Positions 33,021 through 44,557 of a stretch of DNA of 64,000 nt are shown one piece after another. The notes under the pieces were generated by a model. It saw only the letters and a program-made list of their open reading frames with translations, made no database searches and was not told the DNA's origin. The DNA is from Parachlorella kessleri (lineage: Eukaryota > Chlorophyta > Trebouxiophyceae > Chlorellales > Chlorellaceae), in contig BBXU01001569.1 in assembly GCA_001598975.1 (NCBI GenBank), positions 1 through 64,000 on the forward strand. The letters run 5' to 3'. Each line of letters starts with the position of its first letter. The first letter of the stretch is position 1. Both the position numbers and the translations under genes were made by a program.

Positions 33021-36000
33021 TTAAAGCATGATCCGCCCTGGCATCTCGTCTGAGTAGGCATCGTACATCTGGTCCAAGGTAGAGGGAAACATCAGGTCAG
33101 AGTCGCCAAACCCTAGCAACGCCCGCTCTGCTATCTCTTCGATGAAGCGCCCAAGCTCTGCTGGGCCATCCTCAACACCTGCACTAACGGAGTAAGAAGT
33201 GTCGGGGCTGGCACAGAGATATCAGTAAGGCGGCACTTGTGTGACCAACAACGCTGGCCCCACGCATGAACACATCTGGTAGACCGGTGGGTGCCACGCT
33301 GACCTGCTCAACATACTGCGTGCCGTCAAAGATCTCCATCCCTTCGTGCACCGGCTGCCACCACGTAATGCCAAATACTGTGCTGCATGTTTTGTGGCCT
33401 ACTGCGGTTCTCCAGTCCACATGGAGAGCTGTGTGTGAAGTGTTCATCAGGCAAGCTGGCCGGCAAAGCATACCTACCTCCCACACTGCCGTCGCTATCA
33501 TCTGCGTCGCTGTTGGTCATCCCCAGTCGCGCCCTGAGCGAGGCAGCGCCAGCGCCCCGGTAAACCCCACGACAAATTGTGTAGCTGCGCAGCAGAAGCA
33601 GGTGCATGGCGCTGATTGCTTCTTATGGGTCATCCCAGCAACACTTCTCGTCTTAACATGCCTTGCTCTTGTACAGGGGCAGGGGAGCACACTGCACTTG
33701 CTGCTTCCATGTGCCTGCACCAGCTTTCAATTTCTCAACCCCACCTGGCACCGGCTGTTGTCACCGTTGCATTGGCCGCCCCTCGGTACTAGTGGCACTG
33801 GCTCCAATGCCAGTGGCAACCATAATCCAAAGCTGACGAAGGAGCAGCACAGGCATGTTGGTGGCAGCCCTGGCACCCACCTCAACAGCTCTCGCCAGTT
33901 GGGGTCTTGCAGAAGCACCATGGGGTGGCCCACCACCACCAGCAGGGCCTTGGCTCTGGTGATCGCCACGTTGAAGCGCTTGGGGTTGCGCCAGAACCCC
34001 AGGTTGGCGTCGCCTGCTGCCCCCGCTGCGCTCGCTGCTGCGCTATGGAGGCTGCCGAGCGGAGCTTGGAGGCTTGGGCGGTCTTTCTGGGATTCTAGGT
34101 CAGCAGCCGCAGATCCAGGAGGGACAGGCTGGTGGGCTGGGGCAGGCAGGGACTCTGGCTTTGACAGCACGGTAGTGATGAAGATGACTCGCTCTTCTTG
34201 ACCCTGGTAGTCATCCACGGTCCCCACCTGCAAGCAAGCAAACAAGGGTGCTTCAGACTCATGTCACCCTCTGTCCGTATTTACTGCTGGAATAGTACTG
34301 GAAAATAGTACTAGCAGGTCAACCACATGACTCCCAAGGCGCAACCCCTCAGCAACCACTCTCTCACTGCTTTTGCCTGCTTTGCAGAATGCTGCGCTGA
34401 CAGCACTGTCACCCTCATCTAGTACTACCCCTCCACTGCTCACATCCTCACCCGTATGGCTCCCAGCCCCCGCTCCCGCAGCAGCAGCCGCACTTTCTGG
34501 ACCTGCTTGCGGTAGGTGGCCATCACCCCTATGTCATCTGGCACCACCCCCGCCCCGCTGCCCAGCAGCCCTTGCACCAGGTCCACCACAACAGAGGCCT
34601 GCACGGCAGGCAGCAACTAGTCTGGCCTGCTCTAGCCTAACAGCGTACCGCCACCTGACACGCAGCAACAGAAACCCCGCCAGACATTGAGCTGCTCACT
34701 ATGAAGCCATTCACAATAGATGCAGGAGGTTCTGCCCAACCCTGGCGACCGCGAAGGCCTGGTCAGGGGTGGGCAGGGAGTCCGAGACCGAAGGTGAAGG
34801 TGAAAGAGAGCTGACCAGGGCATGGCGCCAAGGACCCTAGTGACAAGGGCTAGGTCAACCACCTGGCTGCCCAGCCGTCTCCCCCCGGCGCAGCAATGCT
34901 GCTGGTAGAGCTGTCCGCCTGTTTAGATAGCCCAGAATTCTCACACTTCCACGGATCACTTGGCGAAGCTGTAGAGGGTTGATAAGATTAAGAACATGAC
35001 CTCCATGCAGGCCATAGGGGATTTCCCACGTCCAGGCTACACCATACTGACCTCAATAGGGTTGAAGTACGATGCGGCCTCCCCCTCGCGCGTTTGCTGG
35101 CCCAGCACCCCATAGAACAGCAGGTTGGCCAGCGCAGCAAGAGGAACCTCCTCCTCCCCCTCCCACGAAGACTCGATGTTGTCAGCTGAAACGCCGTTTG
35201 CCACACCAAGCCCAGCGTGCAAGTCCTGACCAGCATGCGAAGCGGCAGCAGCTGCATCTGCTGCTGCTACCGCCTGGGGTTCAGCACCGTCACCAACTTC
35301 AGTAATGGCGGCGGGGATGGACGAGGACCGGTCCATATCAGAGCTTGGAATTGCAGAGTCCACAACCGTTGACTGCCTAGCTTGCAAATCCTCCTTGTTG
35401 CCGTGCAGCTCATGCCAGGCGGGAGGCAGCACTGCACAGGACACGGGGAACACATGCAATATTTTTAAGTCCATTTGTTTTGCTCCAACAGCCGGCCCGA
35501 GCACAGTCAGAACACTATAATACGGCAGGACCAATGGCAATACATGCACAACCTGCGCTAGCGCAGGCTGTGCAGGCAGGTAGTTGCCAGCACAGCCTGT
35601 GCTGGCTTGGGACATGGAGCACATGAGGAACACCTGGTTCTCAGCACCATCCTGCAGCAGCCGTCCTCCTTGGCACCTGAGGCAGGGTCTGCTGCTGCCA
35701 GGAGGGTTGACTTATAGAAGAGGCGCGAAGGCAGGTCCAGCAGGCGTGCGTGGGAGCGGTAGTTGCGCACAAGCTGGACGATGGGGCTGGCAACGCCCTG
35801 CAGCCACAGAATGATGTACGTTCACAGTTGTGGCAGGTGTTGCGCCTTTGCAGGCCCGGAAGAAGGCATGAAGGCTGCCCATGTCCGCATACACCATGTG
35901 CTCAGGGACTTTTACACATGTATACGATGGACTCCCAAGAACCAGGACGACCAGGTGCATGCCAAGGCACTCAGTAGGACTCCTGGCAAAGTGGCAACCT

Positions 36001-39000
36001 ACACTAGAACCATAAGAACGGATTCTGTGCGCGGGGCCACGGCTGCACTGGCCAGGCTGGGTCAGGTGTTGGGCTGGTGACACCGCCCCCAAGGGGAGGT
36101 TCCTGAGGAATACTACATTGATAACTCCCTGCACCTGTAAAATGCTTACAAACCCCTTCGTTACCCGCCGCACCTTGGCAGAGCAGAGATTGTCGGTGGC
36201 GGCGTGCGCGCGCATCCAGCGCTCCAGGAGAGACACACCCAGCCCTGCAGCTGCCGCCGCTGGGGAGTGCACCACAGGGCCCAGTTGCTGTGGATCCCCA
36301 CACAGCACGGCACCCCACCCCCGTTGCTGCCAGTCCTGGCCTTGCGGCCGCTGTCGCAGGCCCTGCTGCCCACTGCCGCTCTCCACCTGCTGCAAGTCAC
36401 GCATCTCCTCCTCCCCTCCCTCCTCCTCCTGATGCTGCTGCCCTGAGTCATTAGCATCCCCGTCCCCTTCCAGGGGATTGGCAGAGCCATTGCTCCGCTG
36501 TGGGGAGAGTTGTTTCGCTAATTGTGGAGGAGGCGGCCGGAGTAGGGTGAGGGGGATAAGAGCCTCTGGCAGCAACGCTTGCCCTGCCTCATCTATTAGC
36601 ACGTGGGTGAAGCCCTGGCCATGCAGGAGGGCTGCAGTGCATTGGGCAAAGGACATGCCGACGGTCGGGTGTGCAAGTGGTGTAATGCCAAGCATAGCAT
36701 ACCCCCTGCTGATGCGGTCATAGCAATCTGCTAACGCTTTCATGGGTCCTGGCTAAGTTGGCACGCCCACGACACCAGCACAACTTGAAGGGACCTCGCT
36801 GAGCCCCAGGCCTGTGTTAATCACAAAAACCCACCTGCGGCGGTACAGGTAGCCACCACCACAGCGTACTGCTGCAGCATTGCTGGCGCAGGCACCAGGA
36901 AGAGCCAGGAAGCCTCGTCATGCCAGCAGTATGGCAGCACATCAGCTTTCACCTGGGGCAGCAGCAGGGGCATGGCTTCCAAGCTGCTACCCAAGCTGCT
37001 ACAGATGCCAAGCTCTTCAACGTGACACCAATGACAGACAGCCTCCTCAGCACTGAAAGTAACCTTCCTGAGTGTGGCAGAGCTGCAAAGCTATAGCAGA
37101 GACATCTAGCTTTCCAAATTCAAGTACTGGAAGGCTTGGTGGTAGTGCCATCCGGACTGGCAATTTCCAAGCCACCAAGGCAGGTAGGCAACCGCAAGGG
37201 CTACTATCCAGAGAGCCAAAGCAGGCAGGCAGCCAAATTGCCAACTCCCCAGGGCAGCTTTCCAGGGCTCAAGCGCTGGCGGACTTACTTGTGAGGCAGG
37301 CCTCCGTGGGTCGTTGAGCCTCAGCAGTGTGTTGGGGCCGAGGCCCGAAGCACCCAGTGCCGAGCAGAGGAGGTCTGCTGAGTAGTTCTGGGGGGCACAG
37401 AGCAGCAGCCGGCAGCCGGGGTGGGCCGACAGCAGCTGTAGTGCACACTCCACCAGAGTCACGGTCTTGCCAGTACCTGCAAACACATGGGCTACAAGGG
37501 GTCTGGTGAGTTGAGGGGTTCAACGCCTTCAAAACACACTCCGGCCGAACAACCGTGCCAAAAGTCAGCCGTTTCCACAACCTTTGCTACAGCGTGCTGC
37601 TCATGTTATTCCTTGCGCATGCACGATTTCTTGACATTGACGCGCAGGGGACGAGTCCCAGCACGCATGCTGGATCATGCATGCTTCCCATCAACTGCCA
37701 AGAGCCACCCAACCAGGCATTGAGCCCCAAACATGCCAGCTGTGCACAGCACACAAAGCACAAGCAGCGGCCCCACCTGGAGGACCAAACAGCGCAAAGG
37801 GCGCCGTCCGCCCAGCCCCACACACCACGGCTGCCACCGCTGCCCGCTGCTCTGCATTGAGCTTTTGCCTCCCCTTCTCCTGCAGCCTGGCAACCTCGCC
37901 TGCCACCAGCTCTAGGGATGGCTGCTCGCCGGCCGTCAATGCTGCATCACTTCCCTGCAAGTAGAAGCTAACGGCTGGAGCCCTCCTTAGTGAGACACTC
38001 ATGCTGTGGTTGCTTCCTGGTTCTCATTGCGACCATTGGGAAGTAACCTAGAGTGTCGCAGACGCAGCGCCGCTAGATGCAGGATAGGCTGGATAGCTCC
38101 AAGGTCGCTGACACAATGGCTGTGACTGACCCGGCAATGCAATGTAACAGCAGGAGGTTTGCTAGCTGCGTGCCCTACCGACAGGATATCAGATGGCAGG
38201 AGCCGGCATGGCGACATGGCGGGCATAGCAGCTGCAGTACGAAGGGCGCCGTGCATGGAAGCCATGGGTCCCCGGTCAAAGCTGCAGACGTAGACAGGGG
38301 CGTGCGCAACTCAAATCTGACTGCTGCCTGTCTCTGGCTGATCGGAAGAAGACCAACTGCAGCACGCTTGCAGCAGCGCTGCATCCCTCCTGGCCAAAAA
38401 AACAGATGGGGCAGCTGCACAGTCACAGCATGCCATTTCAAAAGCATGCCTTGACCCAGGCACTGAACATCCCCTGCAACCCCATCTGCAAGGAAGCCCA
38501 CCCCCCACAGCTAAGCAGCTCCTATGCCACCTAACCCAAACCAACTACCCACCTGAAGCGCACATGCACCAGCCCATCGAAAGTGCCCTTAGCGTCTCCA
38601 CCCTTCTCCGCTTTCAAGCTGCCTCTTAAGGAGGGCAGCCATGCAAGCAAGGGCGCAACGTCTTCCGAGGTCCAGAAGGCGCCAGGCATGCGCAGGAAGC
38701 AGGAAGACAGCTCCATTCCCACCAGTGTGGCAGCTATCTCTCGCTCCGGCCGGCGTCCAGTTCGCAGGTAGACTGCAGGCAGCAGGACGTGTGAGCCGCT
38801 GATGGAGGTTCTGGGCTGAGGGTTGCTCGCATTGGAGCGTTGCTGAGGGGCGCTGCGGGCTGTTGGGTGGAAAGTGCATGGTGTCAACCAGGGCGCACTT
38901 ATAGGGTGTCAACCAGGGCTCTCCAGTGAATTCAGTAGTTTCACATAGAAAACAGTTGAACAGTTGAAGAGACAACACCATCCGATTTTAGGCAGGGGCT

Positions 39001-42000
39001 CTCCTTCAGTGGGTGGTTGTGCCAAGCCCACAAGAGCAAAGTGGGTCTCACATGCCGGGATCAGGGCATTTCAAGCACACAGCACAAGTGGTTTCCTTTG
39101 TGTGGTCCTCGACGGGATACAAATGCCAGTGCGCCAGATAACACCTGCCCCGCCCTCCTGTACCTGTGTCTCCAATCACCAGTGTGGGCCGCCCTTCAGA
39201 GAGCCCGGGCACCTCCAGCTGGCAAAGCAGGCGCAGCGCCTCCTCATCTGCAATTGTCAGGGTGTTGATAAGATTCGTTCTCTTAACGCATGAATGTGGT
39301 AGGGAATGACACAATTAAGCCTGGCTCCCTTCTTCCTATGTTGCGGACAACTGATGCTCTTGGTTTCTTTCAAAGTCAGCAGGTTAAGAGTTCACCGCAA
39401 CGTTTTGGGCAGTACGCAGGTAGCCCTACAGGACGGCTTGCCCAACACAGCAACCTTCATAGTCCGACAGCGTAGCAAGCACTCTGTCCCCCCCCTCCTC
39501 GCCTTTCCTTGCCCCTGCACCTGCGGTAGGTTGCAGCCAGTCGGGTGCCACCGGCGCTCGGTAAACCCTGCCATGCCGCAGCCCGTCTTGCTCCAAACAT
39601 GCACCAGAGTGGGACGGGGACCACAGCGTGTAGCGCCAGGGCCCCTTGGACGCCGCAGGAGCCTCCAGGACAGCAAATCTCAGCCGCACATTCCACAGGT
39701 CATACCTGCAGGTGGCCGGGCAGGCTACCATGTAGGGATCAAGCACACCCAGAGTGCCACAGCTGAGGTGTGCAAGCTGCTGCGACCAGGGCCCGGCAGC
39801 ACAGGTGAGCAACGACCGTGTGGATCAGCAACATGCTACATACTGCATGTCTGTAGGCAATGGAACTTGCCAGGTTGTGCCAACATGACGCAGTCGTACC
39901 TCCTAACTCTAGCCCAGCTGCCAGGCATGATACCTGACGCATAATGCAATGTAGCATGCTTCCGGAAGTATTGTAAGCAATCACAGTTGCCACCAAGTCA
40001 TGTAGGCCCCGCAGCAGTGGCATGCACGCACGCAAGCAACTGCTGATGTGGGTGGTGTGCAGAAGTGCATTGCACACAAGTACCTACATAGCAATACTGG
40101 TACCTGGCAATGCCTTGCTCCATCGCCATCTCCTCCAAGAGCAGCAGGCGCCTGTATGCATGTCAGAGCAAGGAAAACTGCATGAAAGCCCCTTAACCCT
40201 GCCAGGGCCAACAAACACAGTTGTGGGTATCATGTATAGACACGGCTGAGCTGCCTTAGAACACAATTGTGCCAAACCAGGGAGCCTGCACGAGCAACGC
40301 CGTACAGCGAGCATAATCCCACCAGCACCCCTTTAGGTATAATAGTGCAACGCTGAGCAAATTGTCTCATAACTATCCTCTCCTTCAAGCACTGCTCCAG
40401 CCAGGGCGGATTGCCAGCAGTCCTGTGCACCTGTACTTGAGGGCTGCTTCTTGCAAGGATAGCTCGGCCGCCCCTCCCTCCTGCGGCGCTGCGACGCCGG
40501 CAGCCCAGACCTTGGCTCCAAGGCCCTGCTGGTGGGCAGCTGGCATCGCTGGCAGTAGGGACAGCCGCCCATGCAGCACTGCAGACCGTGAGGAGCACAG
40601 CTTGACTGACTGTGAAATGAATCAAATTTGGTGGCTTCTGGCCAGCAAGACGTCCACACTGGCCTGCTGAGTGGTCTTCAACATACGCGCACGGGCTTGG
40701 GCAAGCAACTAGCTTGTTGTTTCCACGGCACGGGAACGACATATCAGTGAAAATATCACAGTGCCTCAACTGGTTGTCCTTTGTTTCGGCCATACCGCAA
40801 GCCAGCACATTAAGACCAGTCTTCACTATCCTCTGACTTGCCAAACCCGCCAGACCATCTGCGGGACGCCACCGCAGGGCCTCTCCCCCTTCCATCGTCA
40901 GGCGCACACTTGTCCCTGTTTAAGCTACAGTAACACCCTCCACCGATACCAGATATATAGCCAAGGTCTCAGCTCAGCCTCCCAGACCACGGAGCATACC
41001 TGACCGTCCCCAAAGAAACTGCTGGGGTGAGGCCTCCGTCCAAATGCGCCGCAGCGACTCTGCCACGAAGGGCTTGGCCTCCACGCTGAGCATGCTGCGC
41101 ACCTCGCCTGCCCGCCTCACCAGCGCCACCGTCACCTCCCGCCCCACAGCAAACACCTTGTAGCCACCAGGGGTTTCACCAGGGGCGGCCGCGACCGGCG
41201 CTGCCGCGCCTGGTGCGCGCAGGCTGCTCCCTGGCACTGCATCGGCGGTAGCCACCGCTGACCCCAGGCTGTCAAGGTAGGCTGCTGCGGGTGAGCTGCC
41301 AGGGACTGCCAGCACCAGCAGCAGGAGCTGCTTGAGCAGCCCTGTCTCGGCGGCGCGGTGGATGCCGTCCGCGGTGGAGAGGGCTATGGTGAGTGTGTGG
41401 CAGGCGCCTGGAAGCAGCGGTACTGCTCGGTGTCCTGCGTGCATGAGCTGATATTGCTTGTAAGCTGCTGCTACTGACAAACATGGTACGTCTCAGGTGC
41501 AGTACATTGGGCACACAAATGAGCCGTCAGTGATGGCCACGCCGCCATTGTCACCACGCCGCCACTGTCGCTACTCCAGCCCAGGCTCACTAGGCTCCGA
41601 CCAGCTCAAGTGCATGTTGGCTAAGCGCAACACTTGGGTGTGCGTTGCACCCAAAACGACATGAACGCACAACCACATGTTGCGCTTCACCAACATGTAC
41701 TGGGACAGTCGAAGCTTAGTGAGCCTGGGTGGCAACATGGCCTGGTCCCTACGACATACACTCCATGTACATGACACAACTGACACCCCTTGCACACCGC
41801 CCTGCCAGACCCAGGTTGGCTGCATGACAGATCGCCAATACCGGATGCCATAACAACCTTACACATATAGCACACTTGGTGCACAAGACTCCCTAGTCCA
41901 AAACGCAACAACGGACAGTGAGTGTACCCACTGCAGAAGTACCTCCTCACCTGCCCCTGACAGGAACAGCTGTGCCTCGTCGACCACAGCCAAGGTGTGG

Positions 42001-44236
42001 GGCAGCTGGGGGTAAAGAATGCCACCCAGCACCCATACTTCCCTCGCGCCCCCTGTGTTGCTTATCGCCAGCGGGCGCAGCTTGAGCAGGGGACTGACAG
42101 CGGGCTGCTTGGCACTGGGAGTCGCCAGCTTGCCATTCCGCGCGTCCTGCTGCTGCTGCAATAGATCCGCACTCTCATCCTGATGGGACAGCAGCTGTAG
42201 CATATCCAGAATGGATGCATCAGGGTCCCCTGCAGGCCAGCCTGCACCAGCTGGCTTGCTCCCATGCCTCCTGCTGATTTGTGCACTGTTCCACTGTGCC
42301 GCCACTGCAGCTGCCACACCCATAAAAGCTTGGCCGGAAGCTGGGGCCACTTGCTGCAAGCCAAAGTCAATGCTGGGCCCCACCTCAATGCCAAGCCCAG
42401 CAGGCTCGGCCTGCTGCACCTGCCCCTGCTGCTGCTGCTGCTCACGCTGCCCTGCCTGCTGCTTTGAGCCGCTCCTTGCATTCCTGCTCCCATCCCCTCT
42501 CCCGCTGCCAGCCTGGCCGCCTCTGGCTACAGCCTCCAGTGGTGCAAGCCGGCAAGAAGCCGCCCACTTTTTCAGTGCCTGCGCTGCCAAGCTTCGCAGC
42601 TGCTCAGCTTGTCCTGACGGAGAGTTGAAGGGCCGCAAGATTGGGGGTGCCTCCTCGATAATGGCAGCCGGGGGCAGGGGTGGCAAGGGCGGGAGGTCAG
42701 CAGCTGCTCCTGTTGCAGAGTCCTTGGCAGTATCAGTATCAGGTGGGAGGCAGGGCTGGCACAGGTCGGTAGAAGCTGCCACAAGCTGTATCGCTGCTGC
42801 AGCCAGTGCTGCAGGCTGGATAGGGTCCCCAAGGGCGTGCGACTCAGACACCCCTGTCCAGCTAGACTTCATTCCAGACGGTGTGCTAACCAGGACCTGC
42901 ATTTGCAAGTGACAAAAGCTGTGAAAAAAATGTGGTAGCAGGAGACCTATGCAAGTAGGTCAGGTTAACTGCAAAGCATTCTGGGAGCCGCGGCTTCATC
43001 ACAGGCCTTACCAAACTTCAGAGGGCCCAGGAGGAATCCCCGATACACTTGCGCCTGCCACTGCCAGCATTGGAAAGGGCGAAACATCATAAGCCTATGA
43101 CAGACCATTCTTCCACGAAATGACTTAACACTTACGGTGCCACCTGCCTGCACTGGGTCAGCCGGCAGTGCTTCGCCGGACAGGAAGCACTTCTTCAACT
43201 CCTCCAGCATGACACCACAGCTGCGGGCAACTTTGCTGCTGCTCCATCCCTGCAAGGTGTCCACGGCAGCCTGTGCCGCATGGACTGTCAGATGAAGCTC
43301 CGCACTCGGTGGATGCTGGCTGCTGTGATGTGGCGGCTTTGCGCTGGCGCTGGCGCTGGCGCCAGGGACTTGATGTTGCATGGACCCTGCCAGGACTGTC
43401 AACAGTCGCAGGAGGAGCCACTGTGGCAAGGGGCCTGGCAGGTGGGGGAACAGCCACTCAAGCCGTTCCAAGGCTTTGGCTGCAGCGCGGCACAACTGCG
43501 TCATCTTGAGAGGCGACGCTTGCATGAGCGAGGCCTCAGTTTCTAAACTTGACTGGGTCTCTGGTGAGCGGACTACGCTTGCAGCCAAGGCTGGCCTTGG
43601 GTTGGCTGCTGCCCTGGGCTGCGAGGGTGGAGATCTGCCAGCTGGCACGGAGGCGGCCCTCGGCTGTGGGAGCGGCGGAAAGGCCAGAGGATCAAGAGCA
43701 TAAGGGAGCGGCATGAGGCTGATAGGCTGAGGGACGGGGTGCAGGTACGGGGGCTGCAATGGGAGCGGCGGAATGGAAAGGGGCATGGGCAGGATTGCCG
43801 GCCCGAGAACTAGTGGTGGAGAGCCAAGGAAGCCTGGCGGCATGAGGGGATAGGGAGGTCCAGGAGGGGCTACCCACATGGGCGGGTGCGGGGCGGAATG
43901 GTGAGAGGTTGGGGAGGGGGAGCCATTCACCGCCACTGAGAAGCTCGTGCGAGGCTGCGGCGTAGAAGTGGGATGCAGATCAAAGGGGTCATCAGGGAAT
44001 GCTGTAGGGAATGCTGTGGCAGGGCTGTGCTGCTGCTGTTGCCGCTGCTGCTCCTGCTGCTGTCCTACAAGCCCCTGCTGGGATACTTGTTCCTGCTGCG
44101 GCTGCGACTCCTGCAGTCTTGCTTGCGTGGAGAGGTGGCCAGGGACTGTTGAAGGGACCTTGGGGAGTTCAGCTCCAGGTGATTGAACGCCTGAGGTTGC
44201 AGCCTTGCCGCCCTGCACCGCCTTCTTCCTTCCCAT
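33021..44236 (-). CDS. MOV10/SDE3-type SF1 RNA helicase with long low-complexity N-terminus
   Basis: MOV10 and plant SDE3 are 5'-3' RNA helicases of the UPF1-like group, acting in RNA silencing and mRNA turnover. Exons: 44236-43136, 42896-41951, 41407-41000, 40578-40431, 39705-39521, 39247-39164, 38772-38553, 37967-37777, 37476-37289, 36952-36835, 36631-36174, 35797-35677, 35431-35052, 34598-34452, 34227-33881, 33584-33478, about 33377-33285 and 33178-33021. They sum to 5,400 nt (1,799 residues), far above the roughly 1,000 usual for the family. The first about 620 residues are mainly Pro/Gln/Ala-rich. An Ig-like region follows (LRPLAISNTGGAREVWVLGG). Helicase motifs: I, GPPG|TGKT, split by an intron, about 1091; II, DEAG, about 1210; III, GDPQQLGPVV, about 1290; NYRSH, about 1362; V, VDDYQGQEERVIF; VI, RFNVAITRAK. 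The DEAG box and FNPIE motif favour MOV10 over UPF1. The second-last exon is the least certain. Confidence 0.88.
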
Positions 44237-44557
44237 CTCCTGCCCAACCTGCCCAACTGTCCGGCCTCCTGGCTAAGGGAACCCCGCTTTAGCCTGACTT
44301 GGCATGTCTAGGCCTGCTGCATAAAATCATGTGCAGACTGCCTGACTGAATGGGTAATGGCGAGCGCGCATCGCCGCCAAACATGCACAAATTACTCTCT
44401 GTGTTCAGCTTTCGCCTTGCCAACAGGCTCAGCAGGCGGCACAGCATGGTGCCAGCGCCCAATTGCCAATTGCATGGGCCACGGCCTCCCTTGCACGGCT
44501 CCTTCTCAACACACCGTTCACACTCATTCCTGACCTCAGCCTATATGGCTTGGAAGG
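44237..44557. promoter_or_regulatory. Divergent promoter region, helicase / DUF4795 gene
   Basis: 321 bp separate the two start codons, so regulatory sequence is probably shared. No clear core promoter motif is seen. The next in-frame upstream ATGs on either strand do not extend recognisable protein. Confidence 0.5.
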
